A stretch of 64,000 bases of DNA from positions 1-64,000 of the forward strand of contig NZ_JAELUH010000022.1 in NCBI RefSeq assembly GCF_016429215.1. Direction: 5' to 3'. Numbering within the stretch: position 1 is the stretch's first letter; the number at the start of each line of letters is the position of its first letter. The notes beneath the pieces were generated by a model. It made no database searches and was not told the DNA's origin. It was given only the letters and a program-made list of their open reading frames with translations. This document shows, piece by piece, positions 38,115-49,316 of this stretch. This DNA comes from Herbaspirillum sp. ASV7. Its GTDB lineage: Bacteria > Pseudomonadota > Gammaproteobacteria > Burkholderiales > Burkholderiaceae_D. Both the position numbers and the translations under genes were made by a program.

Positions 38115-38861
38115 TCAGAACTTCTCGTCCGGCCGCAGGTAGCGCCATTGTCCGGTCGGCAGCTCACCTAGCTTGACGCCACCGATGCGCACGCGCTTCA
38201 GGCCGATCACCTTCAGGCCAACCATGTCGCACATGCGGCGGATCTGGCGTTTCTTGCCCTCGCGCAGGGTGAAGCTCAACTGGTCCTCGTTCTGCCACCT
38301 CACCTTGGCCGGGCGCAGCGGCTTGCCGTCCATGATGAGGCCGTGGTTCAGGCGCTTGAGGTCGGCCTCGGGCAGCTTGCCGGGGCGCGTGTATTGCACG
38401 CGCACCAGGTATTCTTTGTCGACCGCCGAATCCTCGCCGATGAGCTGTTTGGCAATACGGCCATCTTGGGTCAGCACCAGCAGGCCCACAGAGTCGATAT
38501 CCAGCCGACCGGCCGGTACCAGGCTCTTCAACTGGCGCGGGTGGAAGCGCATCTCGGTCTTGTCTTCGGCCCAGCGCGATTGTTCGTTGACCAGGACCAT
38601 GGCCGGCTTGTAGCCATCCTCGGCCTGCCCGCTGACGTAGCCCATGGGCTTGTTGATCAGGATGGTCACGCGCTGGGCCTGCTCGGCGCTGGCCTGGCGC
38701 TCCACGGTGACCTTCTGGTGCGGCAGTACCTTGCTGCCCAATACCGACACCACCACGCCATCGACGCGGACCCAGCCTTTCTCTATCCATTCGTCGGCTT
38801 CGCGGCGCGAGCACAGGCCGAGTTCGGACATGCGTTTGGAAAGTCGTACGGGTTCAGTCAT
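38115..38861 (-). CDS. rluF: rRNA pseudouridine synthase, RluF-like
   Basis: The 248-residue enzyme has an N-terminal S4 RNA-binding domain (VRLSKRMSELGLCSRREADEWI), then the RsuA-family catalytic domain with the active Asp in AGRLDIDSVGLLVLTQDG. The C-terminal segment REGKKRQIRRMCDMVGLKV is typical. RluF modifies U2604 of 23S rRNA. The subgroup choice over RluB or RluE rests on overall length and the KPMGYVSGQ segment, so it is less certain than the family. Confidence 0.82.
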   Translation of the reverse strand: MTEPVRLSKRMSELGLCSRREADEWIEKGWVRVDGVVVSVLGSKVLPHQKVTVERQASAEQAQRVTILINKPMGYVSGQAEDGYKPAMVLVNEQSRWAEDKTEMRFHPRQLKSLVPAGRLDIDSVGLLVLTQDGRIAKQLIGEDSAVDKEYLVRVQYTRPGKLPEADLKRLNHGLIMDGKPLRPAKVRWQNEDQLSFTLREGKKRQIRRMCDMVGLKVIGLKRVRIGGVKLGELPTGQWRYLRPDEKF

Positions 38862-38967
38862 GGGGATTGCCTTGCGAAAAACAAAGAGCCGGCCAGCGGC
38901 GAGGGTGAGATTGTACGGCCAGCGGGGCCGCCGCGCCAGACCGGCGGCGGCCCCGCTGTAAGGCGGT

Positions 38968-41520
38968 TCAGATGCGCAGGGTCTTCAGGAGGTCGGTTTC
39001 CAGCAGGATCTGGTTGCGTGGCTGGGACAGGCCGGGACCATCGATGAGGAACACGTCTTCGACCCGCTCGCCCAGGGTCATCACCTTGGCGGTATGCAGG
39101 TTGATCTTGTACTTGGCCAGCACGTTGGAGATCGAATACAGCAGCCCGGCGCGGTCGTTGGCCGATACCGACAACAGGTAGTACTGGCCGCGCTCGTCGG
39201 GGCGCAGGTCCACCGACGGGTTGACCGGGAAGGTACGCGACAGCCGCGACAGGCGCGCCTTGGACGGCGCCGGCAGGGGCGCGTGGGACTGCAGCAGGGC
39301 GCCCAGCTCGTGCTCGATCAGGTTGATGATGTCGCGGTAGTTCTTGGCAAATACCGGGGCATTGATCAGGAAGGCGTCCAGCGCGTAGTTGTTGCGGGTA
39401 GTGTGGATCTTGGCGTCGAAGATGCTGAAGCTCTTCTCGTCGAAATAGCTGCAGATGCGCGCAAACAGGTCGGGCCGGTCGGGGGTGTAGACCGCCACCT
39501 GCACGCCTTCGCCGATGGGCGCCAGGCGGCAGCGCACCAGCGGCACGCCGGTATCGACCTTGTCGTAGAAGCAGCGCGTCTGCCAGGCGATGTCGGAGGC
39601 ATCATGGCGCAGGAAGTAGGCCACATCGAGCTGCTTCCAGAACTGCTCGTGGGCGTCGGCCGGCAAGCCATACAGGCGCAGGGTCTTGATGGCTTCCTGC
39701 TGGGTGTTCTTGAGTTCGCGGTCGGCCGAGGGGGCTTCGCCACCCAGCACGCGCAGGGTCATGCGGTAGAGGTCTTCCAGCAGCTTGCCCTTCCAGGCGT
39801 TCCAGACCTTGGGGCTGGTGCCGCGGATGTCGGCCACCGTCAGCAGGTAGAGCGCGGTCAGGTGACGTTCGTCCTTGACCAGCTGGGCGAAGGCGGTGAT
39901 GACCTCGGGGTCGGACATGTCCTGCTTCTGCGCCACATGCGACATGGCCAGGTGCTGCTCCACCAGGAAGACGATCAGCTCGGTATTGTCAGCCGACACG
40001 CCATGCTGCTCGCAGAAGGCGCGCGCGTCGGCCATGCCCAGCTTGGAGTGGTCACCGCCACGGCCCTTGGCGATGTCGTGGAACAGCGCCGCCACATACA
40101 GCACCCAGGGCTGGGCGAAGTTGGCGATCAGCTGGCTGCAGAACGGGTATTCGTGGGCATGTTCGCTCATGGTGAAGCGGCGCACGTTGCGCACCACCAT
40201 CAGGATGTGCTGGTCCACCGTGTAGACGTGGAACAGGTCGTGTTGCATCTGCCCGACGATATGGCGGAAATTGGGCAGGTAGCGCCCCAGCACGCTGGTG
40301 GCGTTCATCCCGCGCAGCGCATGGGTGATGCCGCGCTTGCTCTGGATGATCTGCATGAACAGCCGGTGGTTCTCCGGGTTGTTGCGGAAGGCATTGTCGA
40401 TCTTGAAGCGCGCATGCCAGAGGGCGCGCATGGTGCGCGCCGACATGTCCTTCAATTCGGCATGCTCGGAGAGCACCAGGAAGACTTCCAGCATGGCCGA
40501 GGGCGTGTCCTCGAACACATTGTCGTGGGCGATGTCGACGAAGCCGTTGACCTCGTTGAAGCGCTCGTTGATCTGGCGCGGCACCGCCTGTTGCGGGAAC
40601 AGGTGGGCTTCGATGTTCTGCAGCAGGATGGTGTTCAGCTGGGTCACCGCCTTGGCGGCCCAGTAGTAGCGCTGCATCAGGTATTCACTGGCGCGCCGGG
40701 TATCGGTGGTCTTGAAGCCGAAGGTCTCGGCAATCGGCGTCTGGATGTCGAATACCAGCCGGTCTTCGCGGCGGTCGGTGAGGATGTGCAGGCGGATGCG
40801 GATGTCCTTGAAGGCGCGCTCCTTCTGCCGCAGCTGGCGCGCCTCGGTGGAGGTCAGCATGCCATGCTCGGCCAGCTCGCCCCAGGAGTTGCCCAGGCCG
40901 GCGGCCTTGGCCACCCACAGGATCACCTGCAGGTCGCGCAGTCCGCCGGGGCTTTCCTTGCAGTTCGGTTCCAGGCTGTAGGGGGTGTCTTCGTACTTGA
41001 CGTGGCGCTGGCGCATCTCCAGCGTCTTGGCCTGGAAGAAGGCCAGCGGGTCCAGTGCCGCCAGGTAGCGTTCCTGCAGCTGCTTGAAGAGCGCGCGGTT
41101 GCCGGTCACCAGGCGGGCTTCCAGGAGGCTGGTCTGAACCGTGATGTCGGCCGCCGATTCATCCAGGCATTCGTCGATGGTGCGGATGCTGTGGCCGATC
41201 TCCAGGCCGATATCCCAGAACAGCTGTACCAGCGATTCCAGCTTCTCCTTCTTGGCGGCGTCCGGCGCCTGGTCCAGCAGGATCAGTACATCCACGTCCG
41301 AATGCGGAAACAGCTCGCCCCGGCCGTAGCCGCCCACGGCCACCAGCGCGGCATTGCCGGACATGCCCAGGTCTTCCCAGGCTTGTGTCAACGCTTCATC
41401 GACATTGCGGCGCAGCTGCGCCAGCAACTGCTCGGTCTTGTGATTGGACTGGAAAACCTCGATGGCTTGCTGGCGGGCGGCCTTGAGCTGCTTCTTGAGG
41501 GTGATGGCGAGAGTGGGCAT
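38968..41520 (-). CDS. glnD: GlnD, bifunctional [protein-PII] uridylyltransferase/uridylyl-removing enzyme
   Basis: The 850-residue nitrogen sensor adds or removes UMP on PII proteins in response to glutamine. Domains in order are: nucleotidyltransferase with [22 protein letters not shown] (GG and DxD), the GlnD middle domain, an HD hydrolase domain ([15 protein letters not shown]) and two C-terminal ACT domains that bind glutamine (about 675-760 and 785-850). It lies 153 bp downstream of map on the minus strand, as in E. coli. Its closeness to the cyanophycin genes is suggestive for nitrogen control, but the two are on separate transcripts. Confidence 0.96.
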   Translation of the reverse strand: MPTLAITLKKQLKAARQQAIEVFQSNHKTEQLLAQLRRNVDEALTQAWEDLGMSGNAALVAVGGYGRGELFPHSDVDVLILLDQAPDAAKKEKLESLVQLFWDIGLEIGHSIRTIDECLDESAADITVQTSLLEARLVTGNRALFKQLQERYLAALDPLAFFQAKTLEMRQRHVKYEDTPYSLEPNCKESPGGLRDLQVILWVAKAAGLGNSWGELAEHGMLTSTEARQLRQKERAFKDIRIRLHILTDRREDRLVFDIQTPIAETFGFKTTDTRRASEYLMQRYYWAAKAVTQLNTILLQNIEAHLFPQQAVPRQINERFNEVNGFVDIAHDNVFEDTPSAMLEVFLVLSEHAELKDMSARTMRALWHARFKIDNAFRNNPENHRLFMQIIQSKRGITHALRGMNATSVLGRYLPNFRHIVGQMQHDLFHVYTVDQHILMVVRNVRRFTMSEHAHEYPFCSQLIANFAQPWVLYVAALFHDIAKGRGGDHSKLGMADARAFCEQHGVSADNTELIVFLVEQHLAMSHVAQKQDMSDPEVITAFAQLVKDERHLTALYLLTVADIRGTSPKVWNAWKGKLLEDLYRMTLRVLGGEAPSADRELKNTQQEAIKTLRLYGLPADAHEQFWKQLDVAYFLRHDASDIAWQTRCFYDKVDTGVPLVRCRLAPIGEGVQVAVYTPDRPDLFARICSYFDEKSFSIFDAKIHTTRNNYALDAFLINAPVFAKNYRDIINLIEHELGALLQSHAPLPAPSKARLSRLSRTFPVNPSVDLRPDERGQYYLLSVSANDRAGLLYSISNVLAKYKINLHTAKVMTLGERVEDVFLIDGPGLSQPRNQILLETDLLKTLRI

Positions 41521-41673
41521 CGGCGTGGATCGGGATCAGTTGAAGCGAGGCGGCGGGGCGGCGCCTGTGACGATGGGAGCCGCATCCCCATGCGGCCCCA
41601 TGCCCTTAGCAGGTTTCATGCCGGAAACCGTGGTGGAGGGCATGGCCTGCAGCACGGTCGGCGCCTGCGGCGA

Positions 41674-42498
41674 TCAGGCTGCTGCCGTGACCTGGTTCTG
41701 GATGAAGGCTGGCGGTGCCGGCATGCCCGGCGACACGGTCAGCACTTCGAAGCCGGTCTCGGTGACCAGCACGGTATGTTCCCACTGGGCCGAGAGGCTG
41801 CGATCCTTGGTCTTGATGGTCCAGCCATCGCCCATTTCGCGGATCTCGCGGCGGCCGGCGTTGATCATCGGTTCGACCGTGAAGATCATGCCGGCTTCCA
41901 GTTTTTCCAGGGTGCCGGGGCGGCCATAGTGCAGCACCTGCGGTTCTTCGTGGAAGACCTTGCCGATGCCGTGGCCGCAGAATTCGCGCACCACGCTGTA
42001 GCCGGCCTTCTCGGCGTGCTGCTGGATGACGTGGCCGATGTCGCCCAAGTGAGCGCCCGGCTTGATCTTGGAGATACCCAGCCACATGCACTCGTAGGTG
42101 ATCTCGGTGAGGCGGCGCGCCAGGATGGAGGGCTCGCCCAGGAAGAACATGCGGCTGGTGTCGCCGTGGTAACCGTTCTTGATGACGGTGACGTCGATGT
42201 TGAGCACGTCGCCGTTCTTCATCACCTTGTCGCCGGGGATGCCGTGGCAGATCACGTCATTGAGCGAGGTGCAGATGGCCTTGGGGTAGGGGGTATAGCC
42301 GGGCGGGCAGTAATTCAGCGGGGCCGGGATGCTGCCTTGTACATTGGTCATGTATTCGTGGCAGAGGCGGTCGATCTCGCCGGTGGTCACGCCGGGTTTC
42401 ACGAAGGGCGTGATGTAGTCCAGCACTTCGGCGGCCAGGCGGCCGGCCACACGCATGCCTTCGATGTCTTCGGCGGTCTTGATGGTGATGTTGCCCAT
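41674..42498 (-). CDS. map: Methionine aminopeptidase, type I
   Basis: The 274-residue metalloenzyme removes initiator methionine after deformylation. Conserved metal ligands lie in NIDVTVIKNGYHGDTSRMF, the GHGIG segment, FTVEPMI and the C-terminal QWEHTVLVTETG. I chose ATG 42498 (MGNITIKTAEDIEGM) over an in-frame TTG at 42510. It is divergent from rpsB, the classical proteobacterial arrangement. No strong ribosome site is seen. Confidence 0.95.
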   Translation of the reverse strand: MGNITIKTAEDIEGMRVAGRLAAEVLDYITPFVKPGVTTGEIDRLCHEYMTNVQGSIPAPLNYCPPGYTPYPKAICTSLNDVICHGIPGDKVMKNGDVLNIDVTVIKNGYHGDTSRMFFLGEPSILARRLTEITYECMWLGISKIKPGAHLGDIGHVIQQHAEKAGYSVVREFCGHGIGKVFHEEPQVLHYGRPGTLEKLEAGMIFTVEPMINAGRREIREMGDGWTIKTKDRSLSAQWEHTVLVTETGFEVLTVSPGMPAPPAFIQNQVTAAA

Positions 42499-42850
42499 GA
42501 TGAATCGCAATTCGCTAGAAAATCGTCAAGACTGGATTATAGACGACAGGGGTGTTTTCTGTTTTGCCATCCATATCCATTTGCGGCAGGCCTGGCGTGG
42601 GTTTGGCCGTGATCGGGGCATTGCGAGCAGCGACTTGACGTGAGACTTGAACAAAATGCCGGTATCCAGTAGAATGCCGGGCTGATCTGAAAGCCTCAGG
42701 TCGGTTGCCGGCAAGGATGTGAAGCTTGCTTCATCATTCCTGGTGGCAATAAATTGTAAATTCTGAAACGCGAATCCGTTCGCAAAAAGGGTGTCCGGCT
42801 GCATGAGCCGGATGACCGAGCGGATTCCAGACCTAACCCTGGAGAAATTC
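42499..42850 (+). promoter_or_regulatory. rpsB promoter and long 5' leader
   Basis: TTGAAC (42647-42652), a 17-bp spacer and TAGAAT (42670-42675) form a good sigma-70 promoter. This gives an rpsB leader of about 170 nt. The leader holds a perfect 7-bp hairpin, TCCGGCT/AGCCGGA (42794-42812), and a smaller TGAAG/CTTCA hairpin near 42720. Leader-based autoregulation by S2 is known in enterobacteria; I cannot show it here. The map-proximal part (42499-42640) has no other visible feature. Confidence 0.6.
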
Positions 42851-43591
42851 ATGTCCGTTACCATGCGCGAAATGCTGGAAGCCGGTGTCCACTTCGGTCA
42901 CCAAACCCGCTTCTGGAACCCCAAGATGGCCCCCTATATCTTCGGTCATCGCAACAAGATCCACATCGTCAACCTGGAAAAGACCCTGGGCATGTACCAG
43001 GAGGCGCAGAAGTACGTGCGTCAACTGTCGGCCAACCGCGGCACCATCCTGTTCGTTGGTACCAAGCGCCAGGCACGTGAGATCCTGTCGGCCGAAGCGC
43101 AACGCGCTGGTGTTCCCTATGTTGACCAGCGCTGGCTGGGCGGCATGCTGACCAACTTCAAGACCATCAAGACCTCGATCAAGCGCCTGAAGGACATGGA
43201 AGCTGCCATCGAAGACGGTTCCGTCGAGAAGCTGTCCAAGAAGGAAGCCCTGCTGTTCAGCCGTGAACAGGAAAAGCTGCAGAAGGCCATCGGCGGCATC
43301 AAGGATATGGGTGGCATTCCTGACGCCATCTTCGTCATCGACGTCGGCTACCACAAGGGCGCCATCACCGAAGCCGCCAAGCTGGGCATCCCGGTCATCG
43401 GCGTGGTCGATACCAACCACTCGCCCGAAGGCGTCACCTACGTGATCCCGGGTAACGACGACTCCGCCAAGGCGATCGCACTGTACGCCCGCGGCATGGC
43501 TGACGCCGTGCTGGAAGGCCGTGCCAATGCTGTCAACGACGTGGTCGAAGCAGTCAAGGGCGACGAATTCGTCGAGGTCGAGCAGGCTTGA
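42851..43591 (+). CDS. rpsB: 30S ribosomal protein S2
   Basis: The 246-residue protein begins [20 protein letters not shown] and contains [13 protein letters not shown] and the [20 protein letters not shown] segment of S2. The length is close to the E. coli protein (241). A GGAGAA element lies directly upstream of ATG 42851, which decides the start over an in-frame upstream ATG at 42791. It is first in the rpsB-tsf pair, with a terminator-like hairpin between the two. Confidence 0.97.
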   Translation: MSVTMREMLEAGVHFGHQTRFWNPKMAPYIFGHRNKIHIVNLEKTLGMYQEAQKYVRQLSANRGTILFVGTKRQAREILSAEAQRAGVPYVDQRWLGGMLTNFKTIKTSIKRLKDMEAAIEDGSVEKLSKKEALLFSREQEKLQKAIGGIKDMGGIPDAIFVIDVGYHKGAITEAAKLGIPVIGVVDTNHSPEGVTYVIPGNDDSAKAIALYARGMADAVLEGRANAVNDVVEAVKGDEFVEVEQA

Positions 43592-43619
43592 TTCTGCTCT
43601 TCCGGTAGTACGGTAGTAC

Positions 43620-43664
43620 AAAAAGGGGTGACAGCGGGTAGTGACGCAGTGGCCCCTTTTTTTT
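43620..43664 (+). terminator. Attenuator-like terminator between rpsB and tsf
   Basis: AAAAAGGGG (43620-43628) pairs with CCCCTTTTT (43653-43661) and the T-run continues to 43664. A 24-nt loop separates the arms. Such a signal between rpsB and tsf would make S2 and EF-Ts levels partly independent. Confidence 0.75.
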
Positions 43665-43728
43665 GATTCAATTTTCGAGTTTTTGGCATGCCGCAGTACG
43701 CGGGATGCCTCCAAGTCAGGAGAATAGT

Positions 43729-44616
43729 ATGGCGGCAATTACCGCAGCAATGGTGGGCGATCTGCGCGCAAAGACCGACGCGCCGATGATGGAATGCAAG
43801 AAGGCGCTGACCGAAGCCGATGGCGACATGGCCAAGGCCGAAGAGATCCTGCGCGTCAAGCTGGGTAGCAAGGCTTCCAAGGCCTCTTCCCGCATCACTG
43901 CAGAAGGCGTGATCTCGACCTACATCGCTGGCAACGTCGGCGCGCTGGTCGAAGTGAACTGTGAAACCGACTTCGTCACCAAGAACGACGAATTCATCGG
44001 TCTGGTCGAAGCCGCCGCCAAGCTGGTGGTCGAGCAGAACCCGGCTGACGTGGCTGCCCTGGGCGCCTGCAAGCTGCCCGATGGCAAGACCCTGGAAGAA
44101 CTGCGCACCGAACTGATCGGCCGCATCGGCGAGAACATGTCGTTCCGTCGCTTCCAGCGTTTCGAAACCTCGGCCAAGCTGGTGTCCTACCTGCACGGCA
44201 CCCGTATCGGCGTGATCGTCGAGTTCGACGGTGCCGACGAGCAAGTGGGCAAGGACGTGGCCATGCACATCGCCGCCATGAAGCCGGTCGCCCTGTCGTC
44301 CGAGCAAGTTCCGGCCGACCTGATCGAGAAGGAACGCTCGGTCGCCGCACTGAAGGCTGCCGAATCCGGCAAGCCGGCTGACATCGTCGCCAAGATGGTC
44401 GACGGTTCGGTGCAGAAGTACCTGAAGGAAGTGTCCCTGTTCAACCAGGCTTTCGTGAAGAACGATAAGCAAAGCGTCGAACAGATGCTCAAGGCTGCCA
44501 ACAGCACCGTCAAGTCGTTCGCCATGTACGTGGTGGGCGAGGGCATCGAGAAGAAGCAGGACGACTTCGCCGCCGAAGTGGCAGCGCAAGTGGCTGCAGC
44601 GAAACAAGCTCAGTAA
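43729..44616 (+). CDS. tsf: Elongation factor Ts
   Basis: The 295-residue nucleotide exchange factor for EF-Tu begins [27 protein letters not shown], with the family's UBA-like N terminus and the EF-Tu-contacting TDFV segment ([12 protein letters not shown]). A strong CAGGAGA ribosome site precedes ATG 43729, so the longer in-frame start at 43663 is rejected. It is followed by a perfect intrinsic terminator. Confidence 0.97.
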   Translation: MAAITAAMVGDLRAKTDAPMMECKKALTEADGDMAKAEEILRVKLGSKASKASSRITAEGVISTYIAGNVGALVEVNCETDFVTKNDEFIGLVEAAAKLVVEQNPADVAALGACKLPDGKTLEELRTELIGRIGENMSFRRFQRFETSAKLVSYLHGTRIGVIVEFDGADEQVGKDVAMHIAAMKPVALSSEQVPADLIEKERSVAALKAAESGKPADIVAKMVDGSVQKYLKEVSLFNQAFVKNDKQSVEQMLKAANSTVKSFAMYVVGEGIEKKQDDFAAEVAAQVAAAKQAQ

Positions 44617-44626
44617 GCGTTGTAAG

Positions 44627-44655
44627 AAAAAACGGGCCGAGAGGCCCGTTTTTTT
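44627..44655 (+). terminator. Intrinsic terminator after tsf
   Basis: AAAAAACGGGCC (44627-44638) and GGCCCGTTTTTT (44643-44654) form a perfect 12-bp stem with a GAGA loop and end in a T-run. It separates rpsB-tsf from pyrH. Confidence 0.9.
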
Positions 44656-44915
44656 AAGCTGGCCCCGGAACTTTCGGGGTTGCTCGCATCTACAGTCAGG
44701 GTCTTGCTTGCAAGAGGCGGATCAGGGCGGTGCTTGCCGGGATGCGGTAAAAGCAGGATGGCAAGAGATCAACGGCAAGAGCCGGGCGCGGCAGTACCCC
44801 ATTTCAGTGTCCAGGCATCACCCTCGCGACGAAAGTGCGCCGTTTCGTCAGGGCGGGAGCGAGTGCGGACACGCCAACACGTAATTCAATATCGGAAAGA
44901 ACACGGAGCCCTGCA

Positions 44916-45632
44916 ATGACAACACCTGCTTATAAGCGCGTACTCCTCAAACTCTCCGGCGAAGCACTGATGGGCGACGACGCCTACGGTATCAATCGCG
45001 CGACCATCGAACGCATGGTCGCGGATGTAGCAGAAATCAGCAAACTGGGCGTGGAACTGGCCATCGTCATCGGTGGCGGCAACATCTTCCGCGGCGTGGC
45101 GCCGGGCGCCCAGGGCATGGATCGCGCGACCGCCGACTATATGGGCATGCTGGCCACCGTCATGAACTCCCTGGCCCTGGCTGATGCCATGCGTCAGGCC
45201 GGCCTGACGGCCCGCGTGATGTCGGCTATCGGCATCGAACAGGTGGTGGAGCCCTATGTGCGTCCCAAGGCGCTGCAATACCTGGAAGAGGGCAAGATTG
45301 TGGTCTTCGCTGCCGGTACCGGCAACCCCTTCTTCACCACCGATACCGCCGCCGCCCTGCGTGGCTCGGAAATCGGCGCCGAGATCGTGCTCAAGGCCAC
45401 CAAGGTGGATGGCGTCTATACTGCTGACCCCAAGAAGGATCCGTCGGCGACCCGTTACGCCTCGATTTCCTTCGACGAGGCCATCGCCAAGCACCTGCAG
45501 GTGATGGACGCCACCGCCTTCGCGCTGTGCCGTGACCAGAAACTGCCGATCAAGGTATTTTCCATCGTCAAGCCGGGCGCGTTGAAGAGCGTGGTCATGG
45601 GGGATGACGAAGGTACCCTGGTCCACGTCTGA
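44916..45632 (+). CDS. pyrH: UMP kinase
   Basis: The 238-residue amino-acid-kinase-fold enzyme phosphorylates UMP to UDP. It starts [20 protein letters not shown] and contains [27 protein letters not shown] and [17 protein letters not shown] 44916 is preceded by a GGAG at about 8 nt; an in-frame ATG at 44835 lies in the long leader and is not favoured. The 260 bp between the tsf terminator and pyrH show no clear gene, so pyrH must have its own promoter there, which I could not pin down. Confidence 0.96.
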   Translation: MTTPAYKRVLLKLSGEALMGDDAYGINRATIERMVADVAEISKLGVELAIVIGGGNIFRGVAPGAQGMDRATADYMGMLATVMNSLALADAMRQAGLTARVMSAIGIEQVVEPYVRPKALQYLEEGKIVVFAAGTGNPFFTTDTAAALRGSEIGAEIVLKATKVDGVYTADPKKDPSATRYASISFDEAIAKHLQVMDATAFALCRDQKLPIKVFSIVKPGALKSVVMGDDEGTLVHV

Positions 45633-45747
45633 GGATAATTGCGGCGCAGAAACCGGCCATTGGCCGGTATTCCCGCGTACAATGCCCCTTTTTCAGGCAT
45701 TTGCCACCAAGACAAGTCGAGTAATTGCACCAAGTTAGGAGAGCAGC

Positions 45748-46308
45748 ATGAGTGTCGCTGACGTCAAGAAAAACAGTGAACAAAAGATGATCAAGTCCAT
45801 CGAGACCCTGAAGGCCAACCTGGCCAAGGTCCGCACCGGTCGTGCCCACACGGGCTTGCTGGATCAGGTCATGGTTGAATACTACGGCTCGCCGACGGGC
45901 CTGTCGCAGGTCGCCAACCTGACCCTGATCGACGCCCGCACCATCGGTGTGCAACCGTACGAAAAGAAGATGGCTGCCGTGATCGAAAAGGCCATCCGTG
46001 AAGCCGACCTCGGTCTGAACCCCGCCACCCATGGCGACCTGATCCGCGTGCCGATGCCGCCGCTGACCGAAGAGCGCCGCAAGGAAATGGTCAAGCTGGT
46101 CAAGAGCGAAGCCGAAGATGCCAAGATCGCCGTGCGCAATATCCGCCGCGATGGCAACGAAAGCCTGAAGAAGCTGGTCAAGGACAAGGTTGCCTCGGAA
46201 GACGACGAGCGCCGTGGCCAGGACGACATCCAGAAGCTGACCGACAAGTTCGTCGCTGAAATCGACAAGCTGGTGGGCGACAAGGAAAAGGAAGTGATGA
46301 CGGTGTGA
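45748..46308 (+). CDS. frr: Ribosome recycling factor
   Basis: The 186-residue factor splits post-termination ribosomes together with EF-G. The sequence [27 protein letters not shown], followed by [32 protein letters not shown], is characteristic. TTAGGAGAG lies just before ATG 45748. An inverted repeat, ACCGGCCA/TGGCCGGT (about 45655-45671), lies in the pyrH-frr gap without a T-run. Confidence 0.97.
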   Translation: MSVADVKKNSEQKMIKSIETLKANLAKVRTGRAHTGLLDQVMVEYYGSPTGLSQVANLTLIDARTIGVQPYEKKMAAVIEKAIREADLGLNPATHGDLIRVPMPPLTEERRKEMVKLVKSEAEDAKIAVRNIRRDGNESLKKLVKDKVASEDDERRGQDDIQKLTDKFVAEIDKLVGDKEKEVMTV

Positions 46309-46531
46309 CCCGTCCACAGCCATACCAGCAACACTCGCGCGCGGCGGCCATGGCGGCCGCGCGGCACCAACAAGGTAACAACAAGAAAACGTGCGGCGAG
46401 GGGGCGAGGGCGTGATGTCAGGGAGGGGTTGTTGATGCGGGCGCTTGACCAAGGTTTGTCAAAGCCGGCCCAGGCAGCTACCATGAGCCGGCCCGGTTCC
46501 TCAATGCACTGAAATGCATTAAATTATTTTC

Positions 46532-47290
46532 ATGAAGCATCAAAGCTCAACTCTGGCGGTTCCGGATATTTCCGCGGTTCCGCGTCATGTTGCCATCATC
46601 ATGGACGGCAACGGTCGTTGGGCGACCAAGCGCTTCCTGCCCCGCGTGGCAGGGCATGCCAAAGGCGTGGATGCGGTGCGCTCCATCGTTGAGGCCTGCG
46701 CCGAGCGCGGTATCGAATTCCTGACCCTGTTTGCCTTCAGCTCCGAGAACTGGCGTCGCCCGGCCGACGAGGTCTCGGTGCTCATGCGCCTGTTCATGAC
46801 GGTGCTGGAGCGCGAAGTGGGCAAGATGGCCAATAATGGCATCCGCCTGAGGATCGTCGGCGACATGAGCCGCTTCGATCCCAAGTTGCAAGAGATGGCC
46901 AGCAAGGCCGAAGCGCAGACGGCGGGCAACAGCCGCCTGACGCTGACGGTGTGCGCCAACTACGGCGGGCGCTGGGATGTCATGCAGGCCGTCTCGAAGA
47001 TGGTCAAGGACAAGCCGGGCGTTACCGATTACACCGAAGAGGAACTGGCTCCTTACCTGGCCATGGCCTACGCCCCTGAGCCCGACCTGTTCATCCGCAC
47101 CGGCGGCGAGCAGCGTATCTCCAATTTCCTGTTGTGGCAGCTGGCTTACAGCGAACTGTATTTCACCGAGACCTTCTGGCCCGATTTCGACGGCAAGGCG
47201 CTCGATACCGCCATCGCTTCCTACCAACAACGTGAGCGCCGCTTCGGGCGCACCAGTGCCCAGGTGCTGGACCAGAAAAAGGCTTCCTGA
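46532..47290 (+). CDS. uppS: Undecaprenyl diphosphate synthase
   Basis: The 252-residue cis-prenyltransferase makes the C55 lipid carrier for peptidoglycan and O-antigen. The catalytic Asp25 lies in IIMDGNGRW, and further signatures are [38 protein letters not shown] and WPDF. A 223-bp gap with a GC-rich palindromic patch near 46342 separates it from frr; an AT-rich stretch just before the ATG could hold a promoter. It overlaps cdsA by one base. Confidence 0.96.
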   Translation: MKHQSSTLAVPDISAVPRHVAIIMDGNGRWATKRFLPRVAGHAKGVDAVRSIVEACAERGIEFLTLFAFSSENWRRPADEVSVLMRLFMTVLEREVGKMANNGIRLRIVGDMSRFDPKLQEMASKAEAQTAGNSRLTLTVCANYGGRWDVMQAVSKMVKDKPGVTDYTEEELAPYLAMAYAPEPDLFIRTGGEQRISNFLLWQLAYSELYFTETFWPDFDGKALDTAIASYQQRERRFGRTSAQVLDQKKAS

Positions 47291-48117
47291 TGCTCAAGAC
47301 GCGTGTCATCACGGCGTTGATCCTGCTGGCAATCCTGTTGCCCATCCTGTATTTCGATTACTTCCCGGCCTTTGCCATGGCGGCGCTGGTGTTCTTTGCC
47401 GCCGGCGCCTGGGAATGCTTCCGGCTCTTCAAGAGCCCGCGTCCCACGCTCTGGGCCGTGCTGTGGACGCTGGTTTTCAGTGTGATCCTGTTCTTCAGCG
47501 GCCTGCCCAGCGTGCGCCCCCTGTACGTGTTGTGCGTGCTGCTGTGGGTGGTGCGTTTCGTGCCGGCCCTGGGGCTGGGCCTGCCCAGGCTGGAGGCCGT
47601 CAGCAGCCGCCTGCTCAATGCCACCTACATGCTGGCCATCCTGGGCTGCTTCGTGGCCATCGTCGACCTGTTCCAGCGCTCGCCACTGTACCTGCTGTCG
47701 GTCATGGCGGTAGTCTGGGTGGCCGATATCGGCGCTTATTTCGCCGGCAAGGGCTTTGGCCGCCACAAGCTGGCGCCGACGATTTCGCCGGGCAAGTCCT
47801 GGGAAGGTGCCATCGGCGGCTGGCTGGCGGTGTTGGTGATTTCTGCGGCGGTGGTCATGTCCATGGGGATAGGCGAGACCTTCCAGTTCCGGCTCTACAG
47901 CCTTTGGGGCTGGCCCGGTTTCGTGGGCGTGCTCAGCCTGATGGTGGTGGCCAGCGTCGTGGGTGATCTGTTCGAGTCGCAACTCAAGCGCCGCGCCGGC
48001 ATGAAGGACAGCAGCAACCTCTTGCCCGGCCATGGCGGCGTGCTCGACCGCATCGATGCACTCATTCCCGTGCTGCCGCTGGCAGCGCTGGTCGATCTGT
48101 GGCTGGCGGCTGCCTGA
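47290..48117 (+). CDS. cdsA: Phosphatidate cytidylyltransferase
   Basis: The 275-residue polytopic inner-membrane enzyme makes CDP-diacylglycerol, the precursor of all major phospholipids. The C-terminal signature is present as [29 protein letters not shown] (written here with its first Ser replaced by the E-S-Q context). Earlier, [23 protein letters not shown] matches the family. About seven or eight hydrophobic segments are seen. It starts within the uppS stop codon, indicating coupling. Confidence 0.93.
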   Translation: MLKTRVITALILLAILLPILYFDYFPAFAMAALVFFAAGAWECFRLFKSPRPTLWAVLWTLVFSVILFFSGLPSVRPLYVLCVLLWVVRFVPALGLGLPRLEAVSSRLLNATYMLAILGCFVAIVDLFQRSPLYLLSVMAVVWVADIGAYFAGKGFGRHKLAPTISPGKSWEGAIGGWLAVLVISAAVVMSMGIGETFQFRLYSLWGWPGFVGVLSLMVVASVVGDLFESQLKRRAGMKDSSNLLPGHGGVLDRIDALIPVLPLAALVDLWLAAA

Positions 48118-48143
48118 GCCGCTGCTTTCCCTCTGGAAATTCC

Positions 48144-49316
48144 ATGCAGTCCATCAGTATTCTCGGTTCCACCGGTTCCATCGGCGTCTCCACGCTCGAT
48201 GTGGTGGCCCGTCATCCCGACCGTTACCGTGTCTACGCCCTGAGTGCCCATTCCCGCGTGGCGGAGCTGGCGCAGCAGTGCGCCCGTTTCCGCCCCCAGG
48301 TGGCCGTGGTCGGTTCGGCTGAGGCTGCCGCCGAGCTGGAGGCCTTGTTGCGGGCCGGCGATATCGGTACGGCAGTGGCCTACGGTCCGCAGGCTCTGTG
48401 CGAGATTGCCGCCGCGCCAGGCTGTGACATGGTCATGGCGGCCATCGTCGGCGCCGCCGGCCTGGCCTCGACCCTGGCCGCCGCGCGCGCTGGCAAGAAG
48501 ATCCTGTTGGCCAACAAGGAGGCACTGGTCATCTCCGGTCAGTTGTTGATGGATGCGGTGGCCACCCATGGTGCCAGCCTGCTGCCCATCGACAGCGAAC
48601 ACAATGCCATCTTCCAGTGCCTGCCGGCCGGTTACAGTCGTTCGATGGCGGCTCATGGCATCGAGAAGATCCTGCTGACGGCCTCCGGCGGTCCCTTCCT
48701 GACCCGTGACGTGAATACGCTTGACAGTGTCACGGTGGAGGAGGCGGTGGCGCATCCCAAGTGGGTCATGGGGCGCAAGATTTCGGTGGATTCGGCCACC
48801 ATGATGAACAAGGGCCTGGAAGTGATCGAGGCGCACTGGTTGTTCGGGGCGCCAGCCGACAAGATCGAGGTGGTGATCCATCCGCAGAGCGTGATCCACT
48901 CCATGGTTTCCTATGTCGACGGCTCTGTCCTGGCCCAGTTGGGCAACCCTGACATGCGCACGCCCATCGCCAATGCACTGGCCTATCCGGAGCGCATCGC
49001 CTCGGGGGTGGCGCCACTGGACCTGGCGCAGATCGCCCAGCTGTCCTTCAGTCAGCCTGACTACCAGCGCTTTGCCTGCCTGAAACTGGCGTATGATGCC
49101 TTGCGTGCCGGTGGTACGCTGGCGGCCATTCTCAATGCCGCCAATGAAGTCGCCGTGCAAGCCTTCCTGGACCGCAGGATCGGGTTCGGAAAGATCGCTC
49201 CCCTGATTGAACAGGTCATGTCTGCCATCCCCAACCGCCAGGCCGCCGATATCGACGCGCTGCTGGAGCAGGACAGGCAAGCCCGGGCCTGCGCCGAGAC
49301 CCTGATTTCACAATGA
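48144..49316 (+). CDS. dxr: 1-deoxy-D-xylulose 5-phosphate reductoisomerase
   Basis: The 390-residue MEP-pathway enzyme makes 2-C-methylerythritol 4-phosphate. The NADPH-binding motif ILGSTGSIG is at the N terminus, and [13 protein letters not shown] carries the metal-binding residues. [11 protein letters not shown] and [26 protein letters not shown] complete the signature. ATG 48144 ([11 protein letters not shown]) is chosen over in-frame 48099, which overlaps cdsA. It overlaps rseP by ATGA. Confidence 0.96.
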   Translation: MQSISILGSTGSIGVSTLDVVARHPDRYRVYALSAHSRVAELAQQCARFRPQVAVVGSAEAAAELEALLRAGDIGTAVAYGPQALCEIAAAPGCDMVMAAIVGAAGLASTLAAARAGKKILLANKEALVISGQLLMDAVATHGASLLPIDSEHNAIFQCLPAGYSRSMAAHGIEKILLTASGGPFLTRDVNTLDSVTVEEAVAHPKWVMGRKISVDSATMMNKGLEVIEAHWLFGAPADKIEVVIHPQSVIHSMVSYVDGSVLAQLGNPDMRTPIANALAYPERIASGVAPLDLAQIAQLSFSQPDYQRFACLKLAYDALRAGGTLAAILNAANEVAVQAFLDRRIGFGKIAPLIEQVMSAIPNRQAADIDALLEQDRQARACAETLISQ

